The notes beneath the pieces are model-generated. The model worked only from the letters and a program-made list of their open reading frames with translations, was not told the DNA's origin and made no database searches. A program made the translations under genes and the position numbers. A DNA stretch of 64,000 nucleotides, taken from assembly GCA_016713785.1 (NCBI GenBank), contig JADJOM010000003.1, forward strand, positions 2,127,501-2,191,500, given 5' to 3'. Positions within the stretch are counted from its first letter, which is position 1, and each line of letters begins with the position of its first letter. The DNA is from Gemmatimonadota bacterium (GTDB taxonomy: Bacteria; Gemmatimonadota; Gemmatimonadetes; Gemmatimonadales; GWC2-71-9). This document shows positions 17,937-27,038 of this stretch, piece after piece.

Positions 17937-18530
17937 ATGCCCCCTCACGGCGACCCCCATCCTCCGGGTGATGTACCCGCTCCCCCCGCGGCCGCGGAGG
18001 CCGCGGACGCGCTCGCCCGGATGCTCCCGCTGGTGCACACCGAACTCCGTGCCGCGGCGGCCCGCCTCCTCTGGCGCGAAGGGCCGGGCCACACCCTGCA
18101 ACCCACCGAGCTGGTGCACGAGGCCTGGCTGCGGCTGGCCGGCCAGGCACCGTCGCGCATCGAGAGCCGGCAGCACTTCGTGGGCATTGCCGCCCGGCTC
18201 ATGCGCCAGGTGCTGGTCGATCACGCGCGGCGGCGGCTGGCCCTCAAGCGCGGGGGCGGGGTCCGGGCCGTCACGCTGGAGCAGGCGGGCGCCGCGGCGA
18301 CGCTCGCGCCGGAGGAGCTGCTGGTGCTCGACGAGGCGCTGGAGCGCCTCGGGCAGCAGTCACCGCGGCTGCGCCAGGTGGTCGAGTACCGGTTCTTCGC
18401 CGGGCTGGAAGAGGAGGAGATCGCGCAGGTGCTGGGAGTGACCAGCCGCACCGTGCAGCGGGACTGGGCCAGGGCCCGGGCGTGGCTGCACCAGGCGCTC
18501 GCGCCCGAGGGAGCGGCCGGTGGCCGCTGA
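17937..18530 (+). CDS. ECF-type RNA polymerase sigma factor
   Basis: A 197-residue sigma-70-family protein of the ECF group that accompanies Ser/Thr kinases. Region 2 includes LQPTELVHEAWLRLAGQ and FVGIAARLMRQVLVDHARRR; region 4 includes LRQVVEYRFFAGLEEEEIAQ and GVTSRTVQRDWARARAWL. The N-terminus is proline-rich. It overlaps the next gene by 11 bases, so the two are co-translated. By family precedent the partner kinase, not a classical anti-sigma factor, may control it; here that is inference from position. The second such factor in the window is at 36573-37103. Confidence 0.92.
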   Translation: MPPHGDPHPPGDVPAPPAAAEAADALARMLPLVHTELRAAAARLLWREGPGHTLQPTELVHEAWLRLAGQAPSRIESRQHFVGIAARLMRQVLVDHARRRLALKRGGGVRAVTLEQAGAAATLAPEELLVLDEALERLGQQSPRLRQVVEYRFFAGLEEEEIAQVLGVTSRTVQRDWARARAWLHQALAPEGAAGGR

Positions 18531-21243
18531 ACCGGAATGGGCGGAGGTCGAGCGGCTCTTCGACGCAGCGCTCGACCTCCCGCCCGCGGACCGGCTGGCG
18601 TGGCTCGCCACCGCCACCCGGGACCCGGAACTCCGGGCACTGGTGGCCCGCATGCTCGCCGCGCACGCCACCGAGGGGCCGCTCGACCGCCCGCTCGACG
18701 TCTCGCCCCTCTCGATCCGTGCCCGCCTCGAGGCGGCGCTCGACGACCGCTACGAGATCGACGAGGAGATCGGCCATGGCGGGATGGCCACGGTCTACCG
18801 GGCCCGGGAGCGGAAGCACGAGCGCCCGGTGGTCCTCAAGGTGCTCAAGCCGGAAACCGCGGTGGCCTTCGGCGCCGAGCGGTTCCTCGCCGAGATCCAC
18901 GTGGCCGCGCAACTCTCCCACCCCCACATCCTGGCGCTGCTTGATTCGGGGGAGGCCGACGGGCTCCTGTACTACGTGATGCCATGGCTGGGCGGCGAGA
19001 CGCTGCGCACCCGGCTGCGGCGGGAGCGGCGCCTCCCGGTGGCCACGGGGTGCCGCATCCTGCGCGACCTCGCGGACGCGCTGGCCAGCGCGCACCGCGC
19101 GGGCGTGGTGCACCGGGACCTCAAGCCCGAGAACATCCTCCTCGTCGGCGACCACGCCTACCTCCTCGACTTCGGGATCGCGCAGCTCCGGATGACGGAT
19201 ACGGCGGATCGGGTCACCGGCGAGGGCACGGTCGTCGGCACCATGGGCTACATGGCGCCGGAGCAGGAGGCCGGGGTCCACACCGACCACCGCGCCGACA
19301 TCTTCGCGCTCGGCGTGGTGGGGCGGGAACTCCTGACCGGCATGGAACCGGGGCTCTTCACCAGCATCCTCCCTGAAACGCTCCCCCCCGAGACGCCGGC
19401 GGCCCTCGGCACCCTGCTGCAGCGCTGCCTGGAGACCGACCCCGCGGCACGACCCGCCGACATGGACGAGGTGCTGGCCACCCTCACTCCCCTGGTCCGG
19501 CCGGATCTCCAGCATCCCGTGCCGCTCCCCCGCCGCCGCCGGACGCTGCCGCTGCTGCTGCTGGGCGTGGGACTGCTGGCCGGCGCCGCCTGGTGGACCA
19601 TGGGCCGCCGGCCGGCGCCGGTGCCGCTCGGGAGCCTCCCGCTGCCGGTCGCGGTGGCGCCGCTGGAGAACGAGACCGGCGACACTGCGCTGGCGGTGTG
19701 GGGACGGATGGCCGGCGACTGGATCACCCAGGGACTGCAGGAGACGGGGACGCTCACCGTGATCCCCTGGCCCAATGCCCGGGAGGCGGCCGGCCGCCAC
19801 ACGGCGGGCGGCGACCAGGTGCGCCTGATGCGCGAGGAAACCGGCGCGGGCACGGTGATCACCGGCTCGTACTATCGCGTCGGCGACCGGCTCCGCTTCC
19901 AGGCGCAGATCACCGATGCGGTGCGCGGCACGCTGCTGGCCTATCCCGAGCCGGTGGAGACCAGCCGGGACTCGGTGGCGGAGGGGCTGCGCCTGTTGCG
20001 CGGCCGGGTCATGGGAGCCCTCGCCATCCGGCAGGACGAGCGGGTGGCCGCCATTCCCGGGCTGGCGGAACGCCCGCCCACCTTCGACGCCTACCGGGAG
20101 TTCGATCGCGGGCTCGAGCTGCACGATGCGCAGCGCTACGGGGAGGCGGTGACGGCCTTCCGGCAGGCCTTTGCGCTCGACTCCACCTTCGGCGTGGCCC
20201 TGTTCTCCGCAGCCGTGGACCTGTGGAACACCGACGATTACGTCGCGGTGGATTCCGTGGTCGCCCTGCTGGGATCACGCCGGCTGCAGCTCACCGAGTA
20301 CCACCAGCTCCAGGTCGGCTACCTGCGGGCGCTGCTCGACGGTGACGGGCAAGGCGCCTACGCGCTGGCCCGGCGCGCGGCGGAGCTCACCGGCGACACC
20401 CGCGGGCTCAACGCCGTGGCATGGATCGCCAACGCCACCAACCGGCCGGCGGCGGCGCTCGCGGCGCTCCAGCGCATCGATCCCGACGCCGGGAGCGTGC
20501 GTCGCTGGGCGCCGTACTGGATCCAGCGCGCCCACGCCGAGCACCGGGTGGGCCGCTTCGTGACGGAGCGGGAGAGCGCCCGCCAGATGCAGCAGCGGCA
20601 CCCCGAGAGCCGGATCGCGCTGGTGCTGGAGGTGCGGGCGGCGGCCGCGCAGGGCGACACCCGGGCCGTCGATTCGCTGCTGACAGTCGCGGGGGGGCTC
20701 TCGCCCGACAGCTACTGGTCGGAGGGGGCGGCGCTGGTGGTGGCGGGCGAGGAGCTCAACGCCCACGGCCGCGGTTTCGCGAGCCCGGCCTACTTCCGCC
20801 GCGCGGTCCGCTGGCTGGCCAACCAGCTGGCGCGGGACCCGCACCACCGGGCCCACCGGTACTGGATGGGCACGGCGCTCTACGACGCCGGCCAGTGGCA
20901 GTCGGCCGAGCCGTACTTCGCGTCGCTGGCGGAGGATTTCCCGGAGCGGCTGCAGTACCGGGGCCTCGAGGCGCTGGTGCTGGCACGCGCCGGTCGTGCC
21001 GCCGCGGCGGAGCAGCGCCTCGGCCCCCGGCCCCGGTTCACCCCGGCCGAGCACACCCTCTACCGCGCCCGGCTGGCCGCCATCGCGGGCCGCCGCGAGC
21101 ACGCCATCTCGCTGCTGGCCCAGGCCGTGGCCGAGGGGTACGAGTCGCTCCCCTGGCTCCACGCGGTGGCGTTCCGCGACTTCGGCGGGCTGGTGGGCGA
21201 TCCGCGCTACGCGACCCTGATGCAGCCGGACACCACCCCGTGA
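18520..21243 (+). CDS. Membrane Ser/Thr protein kinase partnered with the ECF sigma factor
   Basis: A 907-residue kinase whose GTG start overlaps the sigma gene. Residues 1-70 form a small N-terminal helical module (PEWAEVERLFDAALDLPPAD), seen in sigma-coupled kinases. The kinase domain is about 78-335: IGHGGMATVY, Lys 107 (VVLKVL), HRDLKPEN (Asp 200), DFG at 217-219 and GTMGYMAPEQ. A membrane helix (LPLLLLGVGLLAGAAWW) lies near residue 345. The exported half carries a FlgO/TolB-like segment (LPVAVAPLENETGDTALAVW) and TPR-like repeats. It probably senses an envelope cue and acts on transcription through the sigma factor; this is inference. Confidence 0.92.
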   Translation: MAAEPEWAEVERLFDAALDLPPADRLAWLATATRDPELRALVARMLAAHATEGPLDRPLDVSPLSIRARLEAALDDRYEIDEEIGHGGMATVYRARERKHERPVVLKVLKPETAVAFGAERFLAEIHVAAQLSHPHILALLDSGEADGLLYYVMPWLGGETLRTRLRRERRLPVATGCRILRDLADALASAHRAGVVHRDLKPENILLVGDHAYLLDFGIAQLRMTDTADRVTGEGTVVGTMGYMAPEQEAGVHTDHRADIFALGVVGRELLTGMEPGLFTSILPETLPPETPAALGTLLQRCLETDPAARPADMDEVLATLTPLVRPDLQHPVPLPRRRRTLPLLLLGVGLLAGAAWWTMGRRPAPVPLGSLPLPVAVAPLENETGDTALAVWGRMAGDWITQGLQETGTLTVIPWPNAREAAGRHTAGGDQVRLMREETGAGTVITGSYYRVGDRLRFQAQITDAVRGTLLAYPEPVETSRDSVAEGLRLLRGRVMGALAIRQDERVAAIPGLAERPPTFDAYREFDRGLELHDAQRYGEAVTAFRQAFALDSTFGVALFSAAVDLWNTDDYVAVDSVVALLGSRRLQLTEYHQLQVGYLRALLDGDGQGAYALARRAAELTGDTRGLNAVAWIANATNRPAAALAALQRIDPDAGSVRRWAPYWIQRAHAEHRVGRFVTERESARQMQQRHPESRIALVLEVRAAAAQGDTRAVDSLLTVAGGLSPDSYWSEGAALVVAGEELNAHGRGFASPAYFRRAVRWLANQLARDPHHRAHRYWMGTALYDAGQWQSAEPYFASLAEDFPERLQYRGLEALVLARAGRAAAAEQRLGPRPRFTPAEHTLYRARLAAIAGRREHAISLLAQAVAEGYESLPWLHAVAFRDFGGLVGDPRYATLMQPDTTP

Positions 21244-21253
21244 CCGCGCCGGC

Positions 21254-21604
21254 TTACCCCCCGCCCTCGCCGCGCTGCAGCTGGTAGAAGGCCCGCCACG
21301 CATCGTGATAGACCGCCTCGCGTGAGGCACCCTGCCGCCGGCCCACCGCCGCCTTGAAGTTGTCGTAGTCCACCCCGCGCACCAGCGTGGCCATCGCGAC
21401 CGCGACGGCCTCCCGGGGGGCCTGGGCGCGGAAGCGGTAGTCCGCCTCGCCGTCCTCCGCGATGGCGCTCAGCACCGGGAGGCAGAGCCCGCCCAGCGCC
21501 TCCAGGTCCTCCCGGACCCGGGCGCGGATGGTGAGCGTGCCCTGCGCCCGGTCCCACGGCTTCTCCACCACGCTGAAGAAGCCGACCGTGGTGACGATCC
21601 ACAT
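21254..21604 (-). CDS. Small conserved protein of unknown function
   Basis: A 116-residue cytoplasmic protein. It opens with MWIVTTVGFFSVVEKPWD and contains LTIRARVREDLEALGG, EDGEADYRFRAQAPREAVA and VRGVDYDNFKAAVGRRQG, with the end AVYHDAWRAFYQLQRGEGG. I recall similar short proteins in diverse soil bacteria, always annotated as hypothetical, and know of no function. GGGGAGG directly upstream of the ATG at 21604 fixes the start. It is convergent with the kinase (10 bases) and divergent from the next gene. Confidence 0.75.
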   Translation of the reverse strand: MWIVTTVGFFSVVEKPWDRAQGTLTIRARVREDLEALGGLCLPVLSAIAEDGEADYRFRAQAPREAVAVAMATLVRGVDYDNFKAAVGRRQGASREAVYHDAWRAFYQLQRGEGGG

Positions 21605-21841
21605 GCCTCCCCGCCTCTCATTGAAGGTCCCGGGCCCCTGCCCGGCCTCAGCCTGCCCCACGCCAATCTGTCCCTCCTCCGTCACCCGATCGTCAAACCC
21701 CGCACCTTGCAATGTGCCAAGGGGGTGCGACAGGCAGCCTGCAAGACCGCATGAAGGAGGTATAAAGTCAGGCGACCTCCCTGCCGATGGTACCACAACG
21801 GACCATGGAGGGTCCGACACCGTATGCACAGGGAGCAGGCC

Positions 21842-22576
21842 ATGTCCATCGCAGGGATCACGTTCAACAACACCCGGTTCACCCACGGGGTCCGGGGCGA
21901 AGGTCACGAGCGGCGCCAGGCCCTGCGGGCCCTGGCCGGCGCCCTCGAGACCGGCAACCTGGAGGCGGCAGGCACCGCCTATCAGGCCCTCAAGGAGGCC
22001 GGCCCAGGCCGCCGCTTCCAGGGGACCAGCCCGGCCGCCACCGATCTGGCGACGAAGTTCGCCGCGGTGGGCACGGCGCTCGAGGCCGGCGACCTCGCCG
22101 GCGCGCAGGGGGCCTTCGACGCCCTCCGCGGCGCCATCCGCGACGGGGGCAGCCCCCCGCCGCCGGAGATGAGCATCCAGCCGGTGCCGAATCCGGGTGA
22201 GGTCAGCACCCAGCCCGTCGGGATTCCCCAGGTGGTCTACCAGGTGCTCGCCCAGCTCGGCTTCACCGTCTCGGCGCAGGGCGGCCTGCCGGGTACCGCC
22301 CAGCCGGCGGCCACCGTGCCGCAGATCGGGGCGCCCGCCACCGGCGGGGCCAGCGCCACCGTGCCGCAGATCGGCGCGCCGACCACCGGGACCACGCCGG
22401 CCGGTTCCACGGGCGGAACGGCGCCGGCCAGCGGAACGCCGGGCGGCACGCCGACCACCGGATCCCCGGCGGCCGGGTACAGCCTGTCGCTTTCGTATCT
22501 CCAGGTGAGCTGGAGCTACGGCGGGAACTCCGGGAGCTTCACCCAGACCGGCCTCAGCCTGAACGTCACCGGCTAG
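21842..22576 (+). CDS. Low-complexity protein with duplicated helical unit, unknown function
   Basis: A 244-residue protein without a signal peptide. Residues about 24-95 hold two similar helical units: RRQALRALAGALETGNLEAA and ATKFAAVGTALEAGDLAGAQ (pattern ALxxGDLxxAxxAFxxL). A Pro/Thr/Gly-rich linker follows, with a perfect 9-residue repeat ATVPQIGAP. The end is beta-like (SLSLSYLQVSWSYGGNSGSF). Similar ALxxGDLxxAQ proteins exist elsewhere as hypotheticals. The ATG at 21842 is preferred over 21824 because GGGAGCAGG precedes it. The upstream region is AT-richer than its surroundings and probably holds the promoter. Confidence 0.7.
   Translation: MSIAGITFNNTRFTHGVRGEGHERRQALRALAGALETGNLEAAGTAYQALKEAGPGRRFQGTSPAATDLATKFAAVGTALEAGDLAGAQGAFDALRGAIRDGGSPPPPEMSIQPVPNPGEVSTQPVGIPQVVYQVLAQLGFTVSAQGGLPGTAQPAATVPQIGAPATGGASATVPQIGAPTTGTTPAGSTGGTAPASGTPGGTPTTGSPAAGYSLSLSYLQVSWSYGGNSGSFTQTGLSLNVTG
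22310..22399 (+). repeat. Tandem 2 x 45-bp coding repeat
   Basis: Two adjacent 45-base units start at 22310 and 22355, each beginning GCCACCGTGCCGCAGATCGG. They encode 15-residue units that begin ATVPQIGAP in the linker of the low-complexity protein. The first 20 bases are identical, which suggests a recent duplication. Confidence 0.75.
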
Positions 22577-22598
22577 CGCCACCCTCCCACCGGCTCCG

Positions 22599-22629
22599 CG
22601 CGCCGCGACGAGTTCCTCGTCGCGGCGCG
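22599..22629. terminator. Terminator hairpin, 14-bp stem
   Basis: CGCGCCGCGACGAG pairs perfectly with CTCGTCGCGGCGCG across the loop TTC. It begins about 22 bases after the stop of the low-complexity protein gene. Confidence 0.8.
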
Positions 22630-22817
22630 TGTGCGTCTGGTCCCTGTGATCCTGCGCACACGTCCACGACCGTCGCTGGAACGAAGCGGTGCATCGGCAC
22701 GTGACGCTGGGCGGGGCGCCCAGGCCTTCATGAGCAGCCAAGCCGCTACGGCGCGGTGACTTCACCTCCGGTGCGGGAGTTGCCCCTGGTCCAGGCGACC
22801 CGAAATCGGAGGTCGTC

Positions 22818-23036
22818 ATGGCGCGGATCAGGCTCCGCCACCCGAATGGTGGCCAGTACTCCTTCGAGACCGAGGAGGAGTTCGAGCGGGCGCTCGATGG
22901 TGGCCGCATCACCCAGGCGTGGCAGGTCTTCCACGCTCGAGGCGGCACCTGGCTCCCGCTCAGCCTGCACCCGGCCTTTCGCCGTCGCCGCGTGGTTCCG
23001 GAGGACTCCCGCGGCGGGGACCTTCCGGCGGCCTGA
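22818..23036 (+). CDS. Small protein, 54-residue W/WLP/HPAF domain (copy A)
   Basis: A 72-residue protein that is almost entirely one domain. Key features are SFETEEEFERALDGGRI, then WQVFHA at 35-40 and TWLPLSLHPAF at 44-54. It aligns without a gap over residues 1-54 with the proteins at 23210 and 40514. The layout (EEF, a small G-x-(I/V) step, two tryptophans) recalls GYF_2/DUF4339 domains, which bind partner proteins, but that is only a resemblance. No signal peptide or membrane helix is present. AATCGGAGG precedes the ATG with suitable spacing. A short hairpin at 22707-22723 lies upstream. Confidence 0.75.
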   Translation: MARIRLRHPNGGQYSFETEEEFERALDGGRITQAWQVFHARGGTWLPLSLHPAFRRRRVVPEDSRGGDLPAA

Positions 23037-23192
23037 TCGCCCGTGGTCAGTGACCTGCCGCCGCACCGCTACAACACCTGGTCCTTCTCGTTGCGGGTTC
23101 GGGTTCGATGAAATGACCTAAGTCATTGCCATTGAGCGTTTTCCGCACTTGGCCCACAGGTTGCAAATCCCGGAGGGCAGACCTGACCCCCT

Positions 23193-23208
23193 TGTGAGGC
23201 GCGTCACG
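23193..23208. promoter_or_regulatory. Possible CRP-like palindrome at a start codon
   Basis: TGTGAGGCGCGTCACG has the TGTGA-N6-TCACA shape with one mismatch and ends one base before the ATG at 23210. GAGG in its middle may instead just be the ribosome-binding site. A bound protein here would block translation initiation or elongation rather than recruit polymerase. Confidence is low. Confidence 0.25.
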
Positions 23209-23209
23209 A

Positions 23210-23644
23210 ATGCCGGCTGTTCTCCTGCAGAGTCCTTCCGGAACGCACCAGAGCTACCCCTCCCGGGAGGAGTTTGCGCTGGCCGTCCTCCGGGGCGAGG
23301 TGCGGGAGCAGTGGCGGATCTACCACGCCACGACTCGGCAGTGGTTGCCGGTGAGCGCGCACCCCGCGTTCCACGTGCGGCCCGCCAATTGGGCCCCACG
23401 GGTGGCGGTGACCGAGCGGAGCCCCGACCTGGTGCTGATTCACCCCGACGGTTCGGTGGAAGTGCGCCCGTCCGGCGAGTTCGCCGCTCCAGACCTCGAC
23501 CGCACCCCCGAGCGCGCCCCGACCGAGGCCGCCCGCCCCGCGCGACCCCGCCCCTCGAACCCGGTGCTCGAGACCGCCCTCCGCACCGTCCCGACCTTCT
23601 CCCGCGCCCTCCTCGGAGTGGCCACCCTGGTGCACCAGCGCTGA
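23210..23644 (+). CDS. 54-residue W/WLP/HPAF domain protein with C-terminal extension (copy B)
   Basis: A 144-residue protein. Residues 1-54 are the same domain as in the genes at 22818 and 40514: SYPSREEFALAVLRGEVREQ, WRIYHA at 35-40 and QWLPVSAHPAF at 44-54. A second short beta-like motif, LVLIHPDGSVEVRPSGEF, follows. Then comes a Pro/Arg/Thr-rich linker and an amphipathic tail (VLETALRTVPTFSRALLG). It lies 173 bases downstream of copy A in the same direction. No function is known. Confidence 0.75.
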   Translation: MPAVLLQSPSGTHQSYPSREEFALAVLRGEVREQWRIYHATTRQWLPVSAHPAFHVRPANWAPRVAVTERSPDLVLIHPDGSVEVRPSGEFAAPDLDRTPERAPTEAARPARPRPSNPVLETALRTVPTFSRALLGVATLVHQR

Positions 23645-23774
23645 GCCGACCCGCCGCCGACACCTCGCGGCACCCCACCTCGTAGAGTTGCCTCCATCCC
23701 CGGGAGGGTTCACCTTCCGGGCCATTCGTCCCGGCATCCCGCCACCCGCCAACACCGTCACGGAGCCGCTCCGC

Positions 23775-25424
23775 ATGCGCCTGCGTCACCTCCTCGCCGG
23801 ATTGCTCCTGGCTCCCTGCGCCGCCCTCACGGCCCAGCAGGACGCCGCGACGCTGCACGCCGACAGCCTCCGCGGCTCGGTCACCCCGGAGCGGGCCTGG
23901 TGGGACGTCGCGTACTACGACTTGAGCGTGCGGATCCAGCCGGCCGACAGCTCCATCCGCGGGGCGAACCGGATCACCTACCGCGCGCTGGCCCCGGGCC
24001 GGACGCTGCAGATCGACCTGCAGCAGCCGCTGGTGGCCGACAGCTTTGTCCAGGATGGCCGGGTACTCCAGAGCCGGCGCGACGGCAACGCCTACATCGT
24101 GACGCTCCCCGCCGAGCAGGCGGCCGGCAGCACCGCCACGCTGGCGGTGTTCTACGGCGGCAAGCCGCACGTTGCCAAGCGCGCGCCCTGGGACGGCGGC
24201 TTCGTGTTCACCGCCGACAGCCTGGGCCGCACCGTGATCGCCACCGCCTGCCAGGGCACCGGCGCGAGCATCTGGTGGCCCACCAAGGACATCCAGTCCG
24301 ACGAACCGGACAGCCAGCGGGTGGCCATCACCGTGCCCGACGCCATCCGGAACATCTCCAACGGGCGGCTGCGCTCGTCCACCCCCAATGGCGACGGCAC
24401 CACCACCTGGGAGTGGTTCGTCACCTCCCCGATCAACAACTACGACATCGCGGTGAACGCCGCGAGCTACGGGCACCTCGAGGACAGCTACGAGGGCGAG
24501 GGTGGCCGCCTGACGCTCAACTACTGGCCGCTCGACTATCACCTCGAGGCGGCGCGGCGGCAGTTCGCGCAGGTCAAGCCGATGCTGGCCTGCTTCGAGC
24601 ACTGGTTCGGTCCCTACCCGTGGTACGCCGACGGCTACCAGCTGGTGGAGACCCCGCATCTCGGCATGGAACACCAGAGCGCGGTGGCCTACGGCAACCG
24701 CTACCTCAACGGCTACCTGGGCCGGGACCTGAGCGGCAGCGGCCGCGGGCTGTCCTGGGACTTCATCATCATCCACGAGAGCGCGCACGAGTGGTGGGGC
24801 AACAACCTCACCACCGCAGACATCGCCGACATGTGGGTGCACGAGAGCTTCGCGAACTACGCCGAGGGGCTCTTCGTCGAGTGCAGCCAGGGGAAGGAGG
24901 CGGGGGCCGAGTACAACCGCGGCAACCGACGCAGCATCCGCAACGATGCGCCCATCGTGGGGGAGTACGGGCTCAACCGCGAGGGCTCGGGCGACATGTA
25001 CCCGAAGGGCGGGAACATGCTGCATACCATCCGGCAGGTGGTCGGCGACGACGAGGTCTGGCGGCGGACGCTGCGGGGCCTCAACGAGGTGTATCGCCAC
25101 CAGGTGGTCACCGGCCGTGAGGTGCAGGACTACATCAGCTGGCAGGCGGGTCGCGACCTGAGCCGGATCTTCGCCCAGTACCTCACCACCACGAAGATCC
25201 CGACCCTCGAGTACCGCATCGCGGGGCGGCGGCTTCACTATCGCTGGGTGGACGTGGTGCCCGGCTTCGACCTGCCCCTGCCCGTCAAGCTCGAGGGCGA
25301 GGGCTACACCACCCTGCACCCGTCCGGGGCCTGGCAGTCGGTGCGCTACACCCGCGGCGCCACGGACAGCCTGTCCGTGCACCCCGACTACTACGTGAAG
25401 ACCCAGGCGGCGCCGGTCGAGTAG
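23775..25424 (+). CDS. Exported M1-family zinc aminopeptidase
   Basis: A 549-residue metallopeptidase with a signal peptide (LLAGLLLAPCAALTA, then QQ). The zinc site is HESAH at 334-338, with the third ligand Glu 357 in HESFANYAEG, the normal 18-residue spacing. The substrate-binding GxMEN-type motif appears as HLGMEHQSA at 295-303, which differs from the classical GAMEN. The N-terminal beta domain is YYDLSVRIQPADSSIRGANR. It lacks the long C-terminal helical domain of PepN, like the short bacterial M1 members. It should trim N-terminal residues from peptides in the periplasm. Confidence 0.9.
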   Translation: MRLRHLLAGLLLAPCAALTAQQDAATLHADSLRGSVTPERAWWDVAYYDLSVRIQPADSSIRGANRITYRALAPGRTLQIDLQQPLVADSFVQDGRVLQSRRDGNAYIVTLPAEQAAGSTATLAVFYGGKPHVAKRAPWDGGFVFTADSLGRTVIATACQGTGASIWWPTKDIQSDEPDSQRVAITVPDAIRNISNGRLRSSTPNGDGTTTWEWFVTSPINNYDIAVNAASYGHLEDSYEGEGGRLTLNYWPLDYHLEAARRQFAQVKPMLACFEHWFGPYPWYADGYQLVETPHLGMEHQSAVAYGNRYLNGYLGRDLSGSGRGLSWDFIIIHESAHEWWGNNLTTADIADMWVHESFANYAEGLFVECSQGKEAGAEYNRGNRRSIRNDAPIVGEYGLNREGSGDMYPKGGNMLHTIRQVVGDDEVWRRTLRGLNEVYRHQVVTGREVQDYISWQAGRDLSRIFAQYLTTTKIPTLEYRIAGRRLHYRWVDVVPGFDLPLPVKLEGEGYTTLHPSGAWQSVRYTRGATDSLSVHPDYYVKTQAAPVE

Positions 25425-25430
25425 CGGGCG

Positions 25431-26912
25431 CTACCGGAGCGCCAGCCGCTCCGTGCGCACCTGGCCCCAGCGGTCGGTGGCCTCCACCCGGCACTCGGTG
25501 GCCCCGGCGCCCGGGGTGGCGTAGAACAGGTGGGCCGTGGGGACCGGCTCCACCCACTTCCGCCGCGCCGGCAGCTCGGGCCCGCGGTGCAGCTCCACCG
25601 ACAGCGGGTCGAGCCCCGTGCGCCGCGCCATGCGGCCGCGGGGCTGGCCATCCTCGTACCACACCACCGTCCACTCCGGATCCCAGTCCCAGAGGTTGGC
25701 GACCACCTCGTCCGGCGCGGTGGGGTCGGCGCCCCGGCGGTAGAGGCGCATCGCCTCGCCCGCGGCGGCGGTGGACGGCTGGTACCGCCAGCGCAGCTCG
25801 CTGCCGCGCACCTCGTAGACGCCAAACCCATCGGGGGTCCCGTCGTAGCAGATCGGGCCGCTCCACCAGGCGCCGCACGCGGTGCCGTGGACGTGCTCGT
25901 GCACCCCACCCTCGAAGAGGTGCTCGTGCTCGTGGGTGTGCCCGGAGAGGACGTGCGCGCGATACGGTTCCAGCAGGCGGTAGAGCGCCTCGCGGTTGTT
26001 TACCATCGAGGTGTGCCGCCCCTCGGCATCGCCGGAGCGCGCCGGAAGCGAGCTGGCCAGCGGGATGTGGAGCGCCACCACCACGGTGCGCCCCGCTTCC
26101 ACCAGCGCCAGGTCCGCGGCCAGCCACTCGAGCTGGGGGGCGGAGAGGTAGCCGATGTAGCCGTCGCCGTGCCACAGCACGTCGTCCAGCACCACGTAGT
26201 GCACCTCGCCCCGGTTGAACGAGTACCACGCCGGCCCGAAGTGCCGCTCGAAGGTGGCGGTCGAGGCCTCGTCGGTGCGGGCGGCGTAGTCCATGTCGTG
26301 GTTGCCGACCACCTGGAAGAACGGCAGGTCCACCGCGCGGACCGCACGCTCGTACTCGGGATAGAGCGACAGGTCGTCGTACATGATGTCGCCGCAGGCG
26401 ATCCCGAAGGCGGGCACGCCCCCGAGCCCCGCCAGGGCGCGGCGCAGCGCGGGCACGGTCTCGGCGTGGAGCAGGTCGGTCTCGTAGCGGTTCTGGGTCT
26501 GCGGGTCCGCGGCCAGGAAGAAGGCGTGGGCCGCGTCGCCGCCGGCGAGCGGGGTGAGGGCCCAGTCGGCGCGCAGTTCGCCGCGCGCATCCGGGGTCAG
26601 CGGGCGGAAGAGCTGCGCGGTGCCGCTCGCCTGCCGGGGGATCTCGTGCCCCGCGGGGAGCGAGAGGTGCAGCCAGCGTTGCCCGGCATCGCTCACCAGT
26701 TCGTAGGCGCCGCCTCGATCGGTGCGGACCACGGTGCGGCCGTCGCTCACCCCGGCGCCGGCGAGGGGCCGTCCAGCGGCGGTGACCCGGCCCCGGACCC
26801 GGATCGGGGCCCGTCGCCACGGACGCGGGAGGCGCGCGGGGGTGAGGCCAAGGGTGAGGAGCGAGGCGGCCGAAACCTCGCGCAGGAAGTCGCGTCGAGT
26901 GGAGTGGCTCAT
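25431..26912 (-). CDS. Tat-exported calcineurin-like metallophosphoesterase
   Basis: A 493-residue protein. The N-terminus is a twin-arginine signal (STRRDFLREVSAASLLTLG). A carboxypeptidase-regulatory-like beta domain follows (IRVRGRVTAAGRPLAGAGVS). The phosphoesterase core has ACGDIMYDD, VVGNHDMDYA, ALHIPLAS and LSGHTHEHEHLFEGG, the GD/GNHD/GHTH metal ligands. The C-terminal beta domain resembles those of CalJN-type phosphoesterases. It should hydrolyse phosphodiesters or phosphomonoesters outside the cytoplasm; the substrate is unknown. It is convergent with the M1 peptidase, six bases apart. Confidence 0.9.
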   Translation of the reverse strand: MSHSTRRDFLREVSAASLLTLGLTPARLPRPWRRAPIRVRGRVTAAGRPLAGAGVSDGRTVVRTDRGGAYELVSDAGQRWLHLSLPAGHEIPRQASGTAQLFRPLTPDARGELRADWALTPLAGGDAAHAFFLAADPQTQNRYETDLLHAETVPALRRALAGLGGVPAFGIACGDIMYDDLSLYPEYERAVRAVDLPFFQVVGNHDMDYAARTDEASTATFERHFGPAWYSFNRGEVHYVVLDDVLWHGDGYIGYLSAPQLEWLAADLALVEAGRTVVVALHIPLASSLPARSGDAEGRHTSMVNNREALYRLLEPYRAHVLSGHTHEHEHLFEGGVHEHVHGTACGAWWSGPICYDGTPDGFGVYEVRGSELRWRYQPSTAAAGEAMRLYRRGADPTAPDEVVANLWDWDPEWTVVWYEDGQPRGRMARRTGLDPLSVELHRGPELPARRKWVEPVPTAHLFYATPGAGATECRVEATDRWGQVRTERLALR

Positions 26913-27038
26913 GCGGGGAACCTGGGTGGGGGTGGTCACGAACGGGTCGCGGCGCCGACACAAGCTCCGCCCCGGCGGGGGGCCTGTCCACCCCCAGCCC
27001 TCCGCACCCACCCCGGGGATACCCCCACCACGCCGGAG

